Of a stretch of DNA of 64,000 nt, positions 29,501 to 39,502 are shown piece after piece. This DNA comes from Desulfobulbaceae bacterium (GTDB lineage: Bacteria > Desulfobacterota > Desulfobulbia > Desulfobulbales > SURF-16): contig JAHLLM010000029.1 of NCBI GenBank assembly GCA_020444175.1, positions 1-64,000 of the forward strand. Reading direction: 5' to 3'. The notes beneath the pieces are model-generated. The model had not been told where the DNA came from. It worked only from the letters and a program-made list of their open reading frames with translations, and did not search any database. Positions within the stretch are counted from its first letter, which is position 1. Every line of letters starts with the position of its first letter. The position numbers and the translations under genes were made by a program.

Positions 29501-32340
29501 CCGATTACCAGCCGGCAGCCGCCAATACAATGGCCAATTTCGCCGGCATTAAAAAGACTGGTACGGCTTTGGCCGGTGTTTTAGAGGTTGATTCCGTGCC
29601 TGATTATATCAACCCGCTGCGTACGAAGTTTTCCTTTGGCGTCAGTGCCAACACAGCCGAACTTGCCAATCTGTCCATTGATGTCGGCGGCATCACAGAC
29701 GGCCTGAATGATTTTCTCCATTCACAACTCGGAGTCGACCTGTCCTTTGACCTGGAGGGTATGCTTGCCGAACTGACCCAGGCTGAACAATACATGCATG
29801 ATATTACCGGCGGCGACATTACCCAGGTCCTGGGCGAAGTTGTCGACGAGGCCCTGCAGGAAGGTCTGAATCAGGGAGGCATGGCTGACTTTATCCGCGC
29901 AGCGGCCAATGGTCTCAATGAGGCCCATCAGGCCCCGTACATGGTTTCCAGCATTCTGACAGAGCCCTTCACCGCCATGCAGGAAGAGATTGTCGACCTG
30001 CTCGACAACCCTGACCTTGATTTTGCCGCCCTTGCCGTTGATCTGAATTCAGCAAGTGAACTCCAAGACGCCCTGGCCCCTTTCCTTATCTATGATGCGG
30101 ATGACCTCAGGGTGTTGTACGAAGATTTTACCGGTGTGGTTGATGATCCTGAATTCGACGACCTGCTCGCCCGCTTTCAAAATCTGCAAAACGGCGTTGA
30201 CGATCTCAAGACCAAACTTGCCATTGTCAAGGATGCCAAAAACAATGCAGTCAATTTCTTAAACAACACAACCGGCGCTGCAACAACAGATATAGACGTT
30301 ATCATAGACCTTGCCATTACGGCCTCGGACAGGGTGCATAATCTTTACAACGAACTCACCGTGGGCCTTGGCAACTATACCACTGCCACTGAAAGCAACG
30401 AGCTCTTGGGCAAACTGGATGAAGCCAAAGACGGGGTGAGGGCCGTCAAGAATGCCATCGAAAGTGTGCATTTGGGCGATATCGCCGATGCCCTGTATAT
30501 TGCTTCGCTTGTTGCCGGATCCCCCATGGATGTTTCCATGCTGCATTCAGCCGAAGATACGGCAAACAACGCGGTCAACCAACTTGACCAGATTATCAGC
30601 GATGCGGAACAGAATCTGACCGCCCTGCTCATGAGTCTGCCCCTGGCCGATATCCTCGCCACATTGGACGGTTTTCTCGGGGACAGCGGCCTCATCCAGC
30701 AAAGCCTGCGCGGAGCGCCCTATGGCGACCCGCCGGCTGGCGGCCTTATCTCTTCTTTGGAAGACATTAAAACCTCACTGCCCACTACCCTGGATTTCCT
30801 GGCAGCAGATCTCGACCGGATTGACCGGATTGTTGATTCCCTTGCCCCCCACTCCCCCAAAATAATTGATGTGCCGTCATGGCATGATGCGGTGGAAAGC
30901 GCCCAGGCTGACCTCGACTCGACTATCGGCGGCATCTACATTGAAATCCAGGCAACCGGCGAGATTGCAAACAGCCTGCTCTTTATAGAACTCTACAACC
31001 TTCCTGAAATAAATTTTACCACTGTTTTCGGGGATCCTGCTGTCCGGGAGAAAATCCTGACAACACCCCTGCAGTATATCGTTACCAACAGCTCCTTGCA
31101 GGGTGATCTCCAGAATATGGTGGATAACGTGGTCAGTTTGCTGCCCAACCCGAGCGAAGAGGATATCCGCAAGATGATCCGTTCAGCTATACTCAATACC
31201 GATCAGATTGAGGCAATGAACCGCATCTTCTTTGAGCAGTTCGGTTTTGTCAGTGACATGGTGGATGATGTGTCCACCATGCTGGCCCACCAGATTAACA
31301 CCATGATCCGTGAGGCCATTGCCAACCTCAATGACAGCACCCTGCAAGATGCCCTGGACAGCATCACAGCGGACATCGGCAGCGACTGGGGCGTAGCATC
31401 GGCCGGCATTGACGGATATGCCATTGTCAGCCAGGATGAAATTGAACGCCTGCACCTGGAAGCTGAATTCTCCTTTGAAGGAGAACCGGACCCGACTTCC
31501 TACAACGCCGCCCTTGATATCGCCACCTGGAACAGCAACAACGAACGCAGCGGCTGTACCGACGGCGGCGACGGCAATATTGATGTTGTTATCTCGACCC
31601 ACGACGTGACGGCGGATATGCTCGGCATGGATGTGGGCCTCAAAGAGGCCCTTCTCGGTTTTACCATGCAGACCGAACCGGTCCTGCCCATTGGGGTTTT
31701 TGGCCGGGTATACCTTCAGGGCGAACTCGGCTTTGAGTCAATGGCTCTCTATGATCTTGGTTTGGAGGCGGCTTTCGGGGCAGTTGAACTTTATTTTGGC
31801 GCCAAGGGAGCTGCCCGTTTTTCAGATTACACCATCCCCATGGCAGCCTTTTACCTGGGCACAAGCTGCGGGGAGAACAACGTTCTTGAACGGCTTGATC
31901 CTGAAGTGGCGGAATTCATCGGCCCCATTAACCCATTGACCGGGGTTTACGTGCGCGGCTCGGTGGAGGTGCCGGTCTGGAATAACGGCTGCGCCCTGAC
32001 CGTTGGTGTCGGAGCAGATGTGGGGGCCTGGTACTTTACCCTGCCGGAACCCGGCACCTTCGGGGGCCTGCTTGGCGGCTCTGCCTATGGACAGCTTGCC
32101 TGTCTTGCTTCTCTTAAAGGATCAATGACGCTGATCGGCCAGAAATCAGGCTCAGCCTACTCATTTGCCGGCAGCGGCTGGGGAGCCGCCGGGGTTGGCT
32201 ATTGCTCCCCAAGTAAATGGAAAAGCGTGCGGGACGCCAGAAAGGATGACTGGTGTCTGACAGGCGAGGCAACGTTTGGCGTTACTTACGTAAACAGTGA
32301 CTGGAATTTTAACGGACCGGATGTCAGTTGCTGTCATTGA
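26590..32340 (+). CDS. Giant secreted protein of unknown function (1916 residues)
   Basis: I do not recognise this protein. It starts with a signal peptide (ISFFILLLLLIVGFPLKAFS). Residues ~30-950 look beta-rich, with Gly/Ser/Thr/Asn-rich loops and paired Cys. Residues ~1000-1600 are strongly helical with many Asp and Leu (TQVLGEVVDEALQEGLNQ, FQNLQNGVDDLKTKLA), like a long coiled-coil bundle. The last ~280 residues are again beta-like, with short alternating strands (VFGRVYLQGELGFES, AAFGAVELYFGAKGAARF) and several Cys, ending in CCH. No anchor motif or secretion tail is obvious. It is the first gene of a three-gene run; the ATG has CGGAGGAA upstream. The block appears more GC-rich than its flanks by eye. 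Confidence 0.85.
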   Translation: MSRHACFQISFFILLLLLIVGFPLKAFSYSLSFSNSPEVEITGTTKILEANSPGTLKYTTQISCSGLGFLEDPPQSINLSFSLLRDGMTVKSSSATLNPRWGLVMKGTTTATVNYIFDLPESGTGSTQMSSNANYTGKARILIAKFEYIDGFSAPFAYTIFSGNLFFNQVLTQLGSLSPGAVCTGGDFTIDSPSSATWNSGHGSILFDPSGICALESDSADGYTTDLSVVSGTVGMGTLTGETAGLAWALYSLSLDSQGGHYAYAAHLLPDDVTAHVINQNQVWPRGWQTISILTPGSFSQSVGDIVLSRTESLFFHSYKLPFYVAADSMSLSLSAGNIQGIVLSNPTPYYVHQDAFTSLPAGHRRSYFGFASNDAMFREGDNDPFHLNTIHMNADGMNGHLEFEANACDTAFPKAHLEHPTYGIDIVDGAFADNSTLTGSNPVYFAMFFDGNCQDGACGETSTQKSYRLASENGATFFANGALAGRFDNLGDPRFSTSSELSWGGSTGTDGTFFRHDMDKPGVWVVPGFIMPDTAATPTSESASRIGQTLLASFTFEEPPADAPIVADSMHQLNDPSDYAAYWGDGYFAGINMGPEFLNGPYSGVQTVDSGVGEILDAGLSVRFNGNSSFADMADRRATKYNLRLGGLTGVFNTGFSGADSGNINIYGYDINFSRFSFRQTLNRLSPETFIDGELTLPPPVGDADGLRVGFTKLALTCNGNLGGGTLDNEPEPTWPNGSAPTGCDGEKGDEDTYIDEGCHVLGYWNMPMLMTGMSFENDPDSATSSGDCNTRPRVLQLNTMNVVEKLGSPLTMSAVYTHDGLLRNQDIYGTVDTWFDRPDGESSQPGFNLRLADAYLNEITDPANLPAWQGFTVLSGHVDVPLFNDAKLKGHFVNGSGSQAVYMMEDDADDDHDGISASFDTNDADAAAGSVNDFRDLLAPSPDTSGAAPKPLFEYYWPRQGVIDLVYRADYQPAAANTMANFAGIKKTGTALAGVLEVDSVPDYINPLRTKFSFGVSANTAELANLSIDVGGITDGLNDFLHSQLGVDLSFDLEGMLAELTQAEQYMHDITGGDITQVLGEVVDEALQEGLNQGGMADFIRAAANGLNEAHQAPYMVSSILTEPFTAMQEEIVDLLDNPDLDFAALAVDLNSASELQDALAPFLIYDADDLRVLYEDFTGVVDDPEFDDLLARFQNLQNGVDDLKTKLAIVKDAKNNAVNFLNNTTGAATTDIDVIIDLAITASDRVHNLYNELTVGLGNYTTATESNELLGKLDEAKDGVRAVKNAIESVHLGDIADALYIASLVAGSPMDVSMLHSAEDTANNAVNQLDQIISDAEQNLTALLMSLPLADILATLDGFLGDSGLIQQSLRGAPYGDPPAGGLISSLEDIKTSLPTTLDFLAADLDRIDRIVDSLAPHSPKIIDVPSWHDAVESAQADLDSTIGGIYIEIQATGEIANSLLFIELYNLPEINFTTVFGDPAVREKILTTPLQYIVTNSSLQGDLQNMVDNVVSLLPNPSEEDIRKMIRSAILNTDQIEAMNRIFFEQFGFVSDMVDDVSTMLAHQINTMIREAIANLNDSTLQDALDSITADIGSDWGVASAGIDGYAIVSQDEIERLHLEAEFSFEGEPDPTSYNAALDIATWNSNNERSGCTDGGDGNIDVVISTHDVTADMLGMDVGLKEALLGFTMQTEPVLPIGVFGRVYLQGELGFESMALYDLGLEAAFGAVELYFGAKGAARFSDYTIPMAAFYLGTSCGENNVLERLDPEVAEFIGPINPLTGVYVRGSVEVPVWNNGCALTVGVGADVGAWYFTLPEPGTFGGLLGGSAYGQLACLASLKGSMTLIGQKSGSAYSFAGSGWGAAGVGYCSPSKWKSVRDARKDDWCLTGEATFGVTYVNSDWNFNGPDVSCCH

Positions 32341-32382
32341 TCGATCATTACATAACATTTCATTATATCTGAGGATTAAATA

Positions 32383-35300
32383 ATGCCTGGAATAAATGGG
32401 AAACAGGCCCTGAAAAAATCGTCGGCCCTTGTATCTGCTTTCTGGCTCATGGCCGTCTTACTGCTGCTTCCTTCTGTTGCGCGGGCGGCCGACCGGCTCT
32501 ATTTTGTCTCCATTGTCGAGGCTGACTCACAACAGGGAGGTACACAGGTACTGCTGGAATGGGGACCGCTGGAGGGAAGCATTCCCACGGAAATTGAAAA
32601 TTTCCGGCTCTACAGATCGATCAACGGCAAACCGTTTGATCCTCTTGCTGAAATCGCCAATCAGGTGGCTGCTCCTTCAGTGATCCGCGGTTATGTGCAG
32701 GGCGACATCAACGAGCAGCGCCGTTCGGAACTGCTGTCGATTTTGCAGGAAATGAGTGATTCTCTGGTTCCTCCGGGACCGCAGGTTACAGAGGACAACT
32801 GCGCAGAGTTTATTCATGACATCATAAGCCCCTCTTCAAATCTCTATAACCCGCTGCAGCGCATGCTGCTCGTGCGGTTTCACCCGGCCGTGGCCCGTGC
32901 TGCAGGACTTGCCTTTATTGACGACAAAATCGAAGGTGAAGCAGCTCAATATATGCTCACCGGAGTCACGGCTCGCGGAGAGTCCCTGCCCATCGGCAAA
33001 ACAGAAGAATTTGACCCGGGCATCCCAACCGTGCTGCCTCCGCCCACAGGACTCAAGCAGGTTGAAATAGGAGGATGCTCCGCTCTGCACAAAAATCTAG
33101 ATGATCTTCGCATTCATCTGCTGTGGGACGTTCCCGCCCAACCGCAGGACATCAGCCTGAACGTGCTGACCTATGGCTATGATGTCTATTGGTCGGAAGA
33201 TGACAAAGGTCTGCTTGATTTCCGGGCGGGGGTTCCTGAAGGACTTTTCAAGGTTAACAGGAAACCGGTGATTGTGTCAGGGGCTGCCCCGGCTGAAGGC
33301 AAAGATGGTTTTCTGGCCCGTGACTCCCAGGAAAACCATCTGACCGGTCCGATTTGGCAGAGGGGGCAGAATTTTTACTACTATCTTGTCTCCAGAGACC
33401 TTGCCGGCAATTATTCATATGCAGGATTACCCATCGAGGCCACGGTGGTGGACACAGAGCCCCCGGTCTCTCCCTGGCGCCTGCACACGGAGGAACTTTC
33501 CGATGTCATCGGCAGTAACGCTACACCCCGGCTTTCCCTGGTCTGGGACAAAATTAATCCTGTGAACTATATAAGATACTTTGGCACCGACAGGGCTGTC
33601 TGCAGCACCACCGACAGTCAGGTCTGCACGGCGCCCACTGATGATGCCTGCACGGATCCTGCCCAGGTCCGCTGTGTGGATCTTAACGTTACCCGCTACC
33701 ATGTTTTCAGATTTTCTTCTCCGGCGGCAGCCTCAGCCTGGGGAACGGATACGGACGGCGACTTGTGGCCGGACAACCTGGAAAACAGCCCTGAAGAGGC
33801 CTGCGACGCCGACACTTACCCTGGTGGTGTAGCCCCTGTGGAGCTTGCCGCCACCTTAGACCAGAATAATCCCGACGTGCAGCGCGACCTTGCAGCCATG
33901 CACCAGCAGATGGTCTTTGTTGACAGCGCCATCAGAGTCGATGACTATAACCATATTTTTTATTACAGGGTTCTGGCCGAGGACGGCAGCGGTAACTTCA
34001 GTGCCCTTTCAGCGCCGATCCGCGGGGTCCTGTATGACCGCAATCAGCCGGATGTCAATGCATCTATGCAGGCCCTGGACTGCGACAATTATTCCACTGA
34101 CCACCTTTCAACAGATGTCTACCGAGAGCCGGGTGATATCCTGACCCTTGTCGACAAGACCGGCAAAGCCGCTTCGTTCCGTCTCGTCCGCCACTGTCAG
34201 GGCACATCGACCTATGTTCCTGATGAAACTCCATTACGCGGCAAATTTATCGATGGTTTTGCCCATATCAACCCTGAATCGTTTGATCCTTCCGGCTGTG
34301 ATGCCCCCCAGTGCACAGGCGGTCTCGTCTCCGACTACCAGGTGTTCTTTTATAATGACAAGGGGCTTCCCATGGCGGCATCAACGGCCTTTGATATGCC
34401 GCAGCTCTGCTCCACTGATTATTATGGGGCAATTCTCCTTGACGATATCTGCCTGTGGACCATGACAACACCGGGCATGGTTGCCCAGGGTCCGGTCATG
34501 GTCTGTGCCGAACTGAGTGATGGCCAGACAGCCCGGGTTTATAATGAAACAGGCGGCGAGATGTCGCCGGTGGCCACCATAGAATATGACTCTGACCCGG
34601 ACAACGGAGGACAATCCTGTATTGAGCTTGCTGATATGGCGGGCCTTGTTACGGCCGATCTTTGTCTTGGCGTCAGGATATTCAGCGCCAACCACGTGGG
34701 ATCGGGCATGTCTTATTTCAACTGTCTGGAAATGGTAAACCCAACAGGGCCGATTCCTCCGCCGCCACTTATTGAAGGCCTCTACAGCAAAGAAACTGCA
34801 GGGGGTGAGCCCTATTTCGATCTGCGCTGGTCTGCCCCGGCCGAGGGACAGGCTGCCTTTGTCATATCCATGACAAGCGGCCAGGAAAGCCGCAATCAGA
34901 CCGTTTTTCCTGAATCACGCGACACCAGCGGACAATTCAGCCAGACCATCAACCTTGACCCGGCAACGGACAGCGGCAAAGAGTGGTGTGTGAAGATGCG
35001 CACCATCGCAACCTCAATGCAGACCAGCGACTGGTCACGGCAAGTCTGTGCCACCTGGACCGCCACTGAACCGGAGAACCTGCCCTGGCCCAGGGTTAAT
35101 GAACCGGTGCCGACCGGAGATGTTTCAGCCTTTTTCATGAAAGAGGGCAGCTACTGGGGACGCCCCGTGCTGATGCTGAGCAGTAATCTTTCCCTTATGC
35201 TTACGGCCTTGCCCTGCACCGACGGCCCCTGTATCAATGAAGTACCGGTCTGCGACGGCACAAACACTTGTATTGGCAGAGGCGAGTATGACGGTGAAAT

Positions 35301-35739
35301 ATATGATGAAGCCGTCAATTTTTCCTCAGCCTTACCGGCCCAATATATTCCGCCCCTGGTATCATTAAAGAATTTCCTGCTCTATCGTCAGGAAGAGGGA
35401 CGCGATTTTATCCAGGTAAGTCCTCTTGTTGAGGGATTCTCCTTCCAGCAGGTCTGGATTGATGTCGGCGGGGGAAGCCATTATGACTGGCGGCTTTTCC
35501 ACCAGTTGCGTGATCCCTTCTATTTTTTGCGTAATTTTTCCGAGGGGGCAATCTCAGGCGTTGACCCGAAGACAGGGTCAGCCATTGATGCGGCAGAGCA
35601 CTCCGGCGTTCGGATGGTATTTCTCGATCGCTATCCCTATGTGGCCGGCAGCACCGTCCGCTACAAACTGGTTCTGTTTGATCCGGCCACTGGAGAGCCC
35701 AAAACAATAAAAACCAGCAACTGGCTGACGTTGCCATAA
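32383..35739 (+). CDS. Large secreted protein with fibronectin-III-like segments
   Basis: An 1118-residue exported protein with a signal peptide (VSAFWLMAVLLLLPSVARAA). Several stretches read as fibronectin-III-like sandwiches (VLLEWGPLEGSIPTEIENFRLYR; RLSLVWDKINPVNYIRYF; YFDLRWSAPAEGQAAFVIS). A Cys-rich insertion lies near residues 405-440, followed by one calcium-type loop (DTDGDLWPDNLE). Many paired Cys suggest disulfides. It begins 42 bases after the 1916-residue gene and is certainly co-transcribed. It is probably a structural or adhesive surface component; the function is unknown. Confidence 0.85.
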   Translation: MPGINGKQALKKSSALVSAFWLMAVLLLLPSVARAADRLYFVSIVEADSQQGGTQVLLEWGPLEGSIPTEIENFRLYRSINGKPFDPLAEIANQVAAPSVIRGYVQGDINEQRRSELLSILQEMSDSLVPPGPQVTEDNCAEFIHDIISPSSNLYNPLQRMLLVRFHPAVARAAGLAFIDDKIEGEAAQYMLTGVTARGESLPIGKTEEFDPGIPTVLPPPTGLKQVEIGGCSALHKNLDDLRIHLLWDVPAQPQDISLNVLTYGYDVYWSEDDKGLLDFRAGVPEGLFKVNRKPVIVSGAAPAEGKDGFLARDSQENHLTGPIWQRGQNFYYYLVSRDLAGNYSYAGLPIEATVVDTEPPVSPWRLHTEELSDVIGSNATPRLSLVWDKINPVNYIRYFGTDRAVCSTTDSQVCTAPTDDACTDPAQVRCVDLNVTRYHVFRFSSPAAASAWGTDTDGDLWPDNLENSPEEACDADTYPGGVAPVELAATLDQNNPDVQRDLAAMHQQMVFVDSAIRVDDYNHIFYYRVLAEDGSGNFSALSAPIRGVLYDRNQPDVNASMQALDCDNYSTDHLSTDVYREPGDILTLVDKTGKAASFRLVRHCQGTSTYVPDETPLRGKFIDGFAHINPESFDPSGCDAPQCTGGLVSDYQVFFYNDKGLPMAASTAFDMPQLCSTDYYGAILLDDICLWTMTTPGMVAQGPVMVCAELSDGQTARVYNETGGEMSPVATIEYDSDPDNGGQSCIELADMAGLVTADLCLGVRIFSANHVGSGMSYFNCLEMVNPTGPIPPPPLIEGLYSKETAGGEPYFDLRWSAPAEGQAAFVISMTSGQESRNQTVFPESRDTSGQFSQTINLDPATDSGKEWCVKMRTIATSMQTSDWSRQVCATWTATEPENLPWPRVNEPVPTGDVSAFFMKEGSYWGRPVLMLSSNLSLMLTALPCTDGPCINEVPVCDGTNTCIGRGEYDGEIYDEAVNFSSALPAQYIPPLVSLKNFLLYRQEEGRDFIQVSPLVEGFSFQQVWIDVGGGSHYDWRLFHQLRDPFYFLRNFSEGAISGVDPKTGSAIDAAEHSGVRMVFLDRYPYVAGSTVRYKLVLFDPATGEPKTIKTSNWLTLP

Positions 35740-35869
35740 ACCATCATGGCCGGCCCAAAAGTGCCGGCCACAGCGAATCTTGAAAGTTTTGCATTGCGGC
35801 TGAATAGTCTCGAAACTCTGCTGGGCTTTCAGGTAAAACAATATGTGTTTTTTATTCAAGGATATTATC

Positions 35870-38800
35870 ATGACCAGGCGGCCATATTTTCTCAGACATT
35901 TTCTCTGGTTTATTCTCTTTGTTTTTCTTTTTCCGGTTTCCGGCTTCAGCTGGGACGAATCCAGCCAGGAGAATGTGCTGGTCTTTGATAACGAAGGGCA
36001 GCCTGTTGCAACCTATCATACAGGCAACTGGTCCACCTCTGTCAATGAAGCCTATGACAAGGTCGGATTTGAGATCTGGAGCCCTGGATCGCCTCCTGTC
36101 CTTACAGGTACAGACGCTGCGCCCGTTCAGATTAATAGCAGTGAGATTGGTATCCCGAATATGACAAATGGCGCAAGCATCCCTCCCCCTTCTGGGGTAC
36201 CGGCCGTCTCCCTGTACAGCTTCGACGAAGCCATCTTCTCATCAACAACGCCGGGTACTATACCCGGACTTGCTGTTTCTCCTTCTCCTGGCAGCTATAA
36301 CCACACCCTGGCTGTTGAACTCCAGGCTTTTGCCCTGTCCGGCACCCCTGTTGTGGAAGTGTGGAACAGTGCTGCAGGAATATGGGAAGATCTGGGTAAC
36401 CCGGCAGTGATCTATGTATCTCAAGCCATGACCATTCGGGCCAGGGCCAACAACAGCGGAGCCTATTCAGAAGAAAGAATCTATGAATATTCAATTTCCC
36501 AGCCAGGCCTGATTGATTCGGATGGGGACGGGTTTCCTGATATCTGGGAAACTAAATTCGGCTTTAATCCGCTGTCAGCCGATGACAATCCCCAGGACAT
36601 TGACAGTGATGGCGATGGTTTTTCTGATTTTGATGAACTCCTGCGCGAATCCCTCCCCGATGATGAGAACTCCATCCCCGCCGATGCAGACAACGACACC
36701 TGGAGCGATATTGATGAAAAACTGCGGGGTACCGATCCGGATGATCCAGATGATTTCCCTGTGGCAACGAGGCTTTATGAGGTGGAAGAACTGCTCTCCG
36801 GCAAGATGGTCGATCACCGCGGCATCTTTCTCAGCGGCAGTCCTTTCAGAATTGAAACAGTGGACAGCGTCGCACTGCTTAAGGGCAGAAGCACCATAAA
36901 CGGAGATTACTCCTGCCGGGTGCCTGTGGGCACTGAGTCTGTTGTCCGCGCCGAAGCCTTAACAGATGCCGACTTTATTATCAAACGCTATCTGCCCACT
37001 GTTCCCGACCCGCAACCTGCGGACATGCCGTTCACCGCGGCTGACTGCTCAGCGGATCTCACGTCCTGCTGGCAGGACTGGCAGCAGGCATGGCTGGATT
37101 TCCTGGAGAGTCATCTTGTGCTGACCAATGCAGGGTTCGACATCACCCCGGCCGACATGCTGCCGGTTGCTCTTGTCGAGCGCCAGCTTGAAATTCTGGC
37201 CGGTGCCATTCCCGAGGATATTGCCGCACTTCTCCCTCCGGGAACTGATGATGAACCGTGGCTTGCCTTTGCCTCCACCGGTCACAGGCCCCAGCCTTCT
37301 CTTGTAACTGCGCTTCGTTTGGTCCTGGAACAGGAAAAAGAACACAAGTGGCTGCCAGCAGATGATCAACTGCAGCCCGTCAGAACGTTAAACATAGTAG
37401 TAAAAGATTTTAGTACGTTGGCAGCTAATCCCTGCCTGAGCCTTTTTAGCGAAGTTGCCGCTCTTTATGGAACAACGAGCCCCGCTTCCATTGAAGAAAG
37501 GGTATCCCGCCTGCTGCAGCAGGAACAAGGAACCTACCTTGCCGGACTCTCACTCCTTTACTCCCCGGCGACCCTCAGTTCTTATAGCGCCGATCTCTGT
37601 ACCGTCCTGGATCCCTTTGCAGACAGCGACGGCGATGGTCTGCAAAACAGCGAGGAAACCCCGACTGCCGCATCACCCTCAGGTTTCGCCGATCCTCTCT
37701 ATGCTGACTCCGACGGCGACATGGTCGGCGACAATGTTGATAACTGCCCGCAAGTCGCCAACCCCGGGCAGCACGACAGGGACGGAGACGGCCTTGGTGA
37801 TGCCTGCGACCCGGATGATGACGGGGATGGACTTGATGATGATATCGAAGGGGCCTTCGGATCAAGCCCTTACAATCCTGATACGGATGGTGACGGCATT
37901 AATGATTACGATGAATGGCAGGCGGCAAGCGACCCAGGCATCGCCGTCTACCTGACGGACTATATTTCTCCTCATAATCGAAGCAGCCAGCTTATCACCG
38001 GTTACCGGGAAGCTGGGGCCGCAGTAACTGCAAGCATTGACAACGGCGCTTCGACAGGAGTTGTCTCAATGCCGACACCCACGACATGGACCTGCCAGCT
38101 TTCCGGAATGGCAGTCGAAACAACGTATCACGTGACTCTTGAAGCAGGCGACCATTCCGGACGCGTGGGCTATGGGTCTGAGACAATTGTCATCGATACC
38201 ACAGCGCCACAGGTCTCCATCACCTCCCCGGTGGATGGCTCCCTGATCGAAGACAACACTCCACGGCTTGTTTTCTCCGTGAATGGAGGTATTGTTGAGG
38301 TTCTGGTTGACGGGTCCCCTGTTCTCAAAGCCTCTGGAGAAGAACTGGAGCTTCTGGCCGATGGTGAACATACAGTGACGGTTACCTCAACTGACGAGGC
38401 CGGCAATATCGGCAGCGACCAATCAGCCTTTACTGTTGATGCAAACAAAGCACCTCTGGCAGATGCCGGACCGGATCAGCTTGTGGCCAATGGAAGCCAT
38501 GTGACCTTGAGCGCTGTAAACTCGATTGAGCCTGATGATGTGATCACCTCTTACACCTGGACACAGGTTGACGGGCCGCCAGTCACTTTGCTCAATGACG
38601 ATACTGACAGAGCCTCTTTTGCCGCCCCGGCTTCAGGAGACTGGTCTCTTGCCTTTGAGCTGACCGTCACCGATTCCTTTGGTGAATCCTCAACAACAAA
38701 CTGCCTGGTCAATGTCTCAGACACCAATAGTGCCCCGGTGGCAGTTGCCGGAGACGATGCTTCAGTCTTTACCGGGGAAACCGTGCAGCTTAACGGCTCT

Positions 38801-39412
38801 GCCTCCTTTGATCCGGATCTTGATGCCATCAGCTATTTGTGGCAGCAGGTTCAAGGCCCGGTTGTCTCCTTAAATGATGCAACCCTGGCCAATCCGCAGT
38901 TTACTGCCATTACAACTGGTCCAGAGGGAGCTTCGCTCATTTTTGAACTTACTGTTGCAGACACCAATGGGCTGCGCGGCCGCGACCAGGTCGTCATTAC
39001 CATTGAAGAGACAAACATGCCTCCAGTAGCCGAAGCCTGCCTTGACCGCACTGTTGAAGTGGGTGATGAGGTTACCCTTTCCGCAACCCATTCGTCTGAC
39101 AGTGACGGCATGATAGAACACTATTTATGGCATCAGCTTTCAGGGCTTCCCGTGACAATTGCCGATCCTGGGGCTGCCTTGACATCATTTTCCGCCCCTG
39201 TTATCTCTACATACCAGAAGCAGTTTGCCTTCAGGGTACTCATCGAGGATGACGGCGGCCTCTTGGACCAGGACGAATGTATGATTACCATACTGAAACT
39301 TGACCAGGATAATGACAATGATGTTGATGGTCTTGATATAAGTCAGCTTGCACAGGATCCGGCATTAAACAATGAGGTGCTCCAAGCATTTGCGGCCAGA
39401 TTCGGTCAATAG
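35870..39412 (+). CDS. Secreted protein with thrombospondin-3 calcium repeats, PKD-like domains and a dockerin-like end
   Basis: A 1180-residue exported protein. It has a signal sequence (FLWFILFVFLFPVSGFS) and two blocks of calcium-binding thrombospondin type 3 repeats (DSDGDGFPD, DIDSDGDGFSD near 220-300; DSDGDGLQN, DRDGDGLGDACD, DTDGDGIND near 585-680). An Ig-like domain lies near 780, then three PKD/K319-like domains (PLADAGPDQ, PVAVAGDDA, PVAEACLDR; ~860-1140). The end DQDNDNDVDGLDISQL resembles one dockerin/EF-hand loop. It probably forms a calcium-stiffened surface stalk. The ATG at 35870 follows AAGGA. It is the third gene of the operon, 130 bases after the second. Confidence 0.88.
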   Translation: MTRRPYFLRHFLWFILFVFLFPVSGFSWDESSQENVLVFDNEGQPVATYHTGNWSTSVNEAYDKVGFEIWSPGSPPVLTGTDAAPVQINSSEIGIPNMTNGASIPPPSGVPAVSLYSFDEAIFSSTTPGTIPGLAVSPSPGSYNHTLAVELQAFALSGTPVVEVWNSAAGIWEDLGNPAVIYVSQAMTIRARANNSGAYSEERIYEYSISQPGLIDSDGDGFPDIWETKFGFNPLSADDNPQDIDSDGDGFSDFDELLRESLPDDENSIPADADNDTWSDIDEKLRGTDPDDPDDFPVATRLYEVEELLSGKMVDHRGIFLSGSPFRIETVDSVALLKGRSTINGDYSCRVPVGTESVVRAEALTDADFIIKRYLPTVPDPQPADMPFTAADCSADLTSCWQDWQQAWLDFLESHLVLTNAGFDITPADMLPVALVERQLEILAGAIPEDIAALLPPGTDDEPWLAFASTGHRPQPSLVTALRLVLEQEKEHKWLPADDQLQPVRTLNIVVKDFSTLAANPCLSLFSEVAALYGTTSPASIEERVSRLLQQEQGTYLAGLSLLYSPATLSSYSADLCTVLDPFADSDGDGLQNSEETPTAASPSGFADPLYADSDGDMVGDNVDNCPQVANPGQHDRDGDGLGDACDPDDDGDGLDDDIEGAFGSSPYNPDTDGDGINDYDEWQAASDPGIAVYLTDYISPHNRSSQLITGYREAGAAVTASIDNGASTGVVSMPTPTTWTCQLSGMAVETTYHVTLEAGDHSGRVGYGSETIVIDTTAPQVSITSPVDGSLIEDNTPRLVFSVNGGIVEVLVDGSPVLKASGEELELLADGEHTVTVTSTDEAGNIGSDQSAFTVDANKAPLADAGPDQLVANGSHVTLSAVNSIEPDDVITSYTWTQVDGPPVTLLNDDTDRASFAAPASGDWSLAFELTVTDSFGESSTTNCLVNVSDTNSAPVAVAGDDASVFTGETVQLNGSASFDPDLDAISYLWQQVQGPVVSLNDATLANPQFTAITTGPEGASLIFELTVADTNGLRGRDQVVITIEETNMPPVAEACLDRTVEVGDEVTLSATHSSDSDGMIEHYLWHQLSGLPVTIADPGAALTSFSAPVISTYQKQFAFRVLIEDDGGLLDQDECMITILKLDQDNDNDVDGLDISQLAQDPALNNEVLQAFAARFGQ

Positions 39413-39502
39413 CCGCGATTTTTAGCACCAGGGGAACAGCCGACTTTTCATTTCCGCCGAAAAATCATTCTCTCAGAAAAAAACTGAAAGGAGATTTTTC
39501 TA

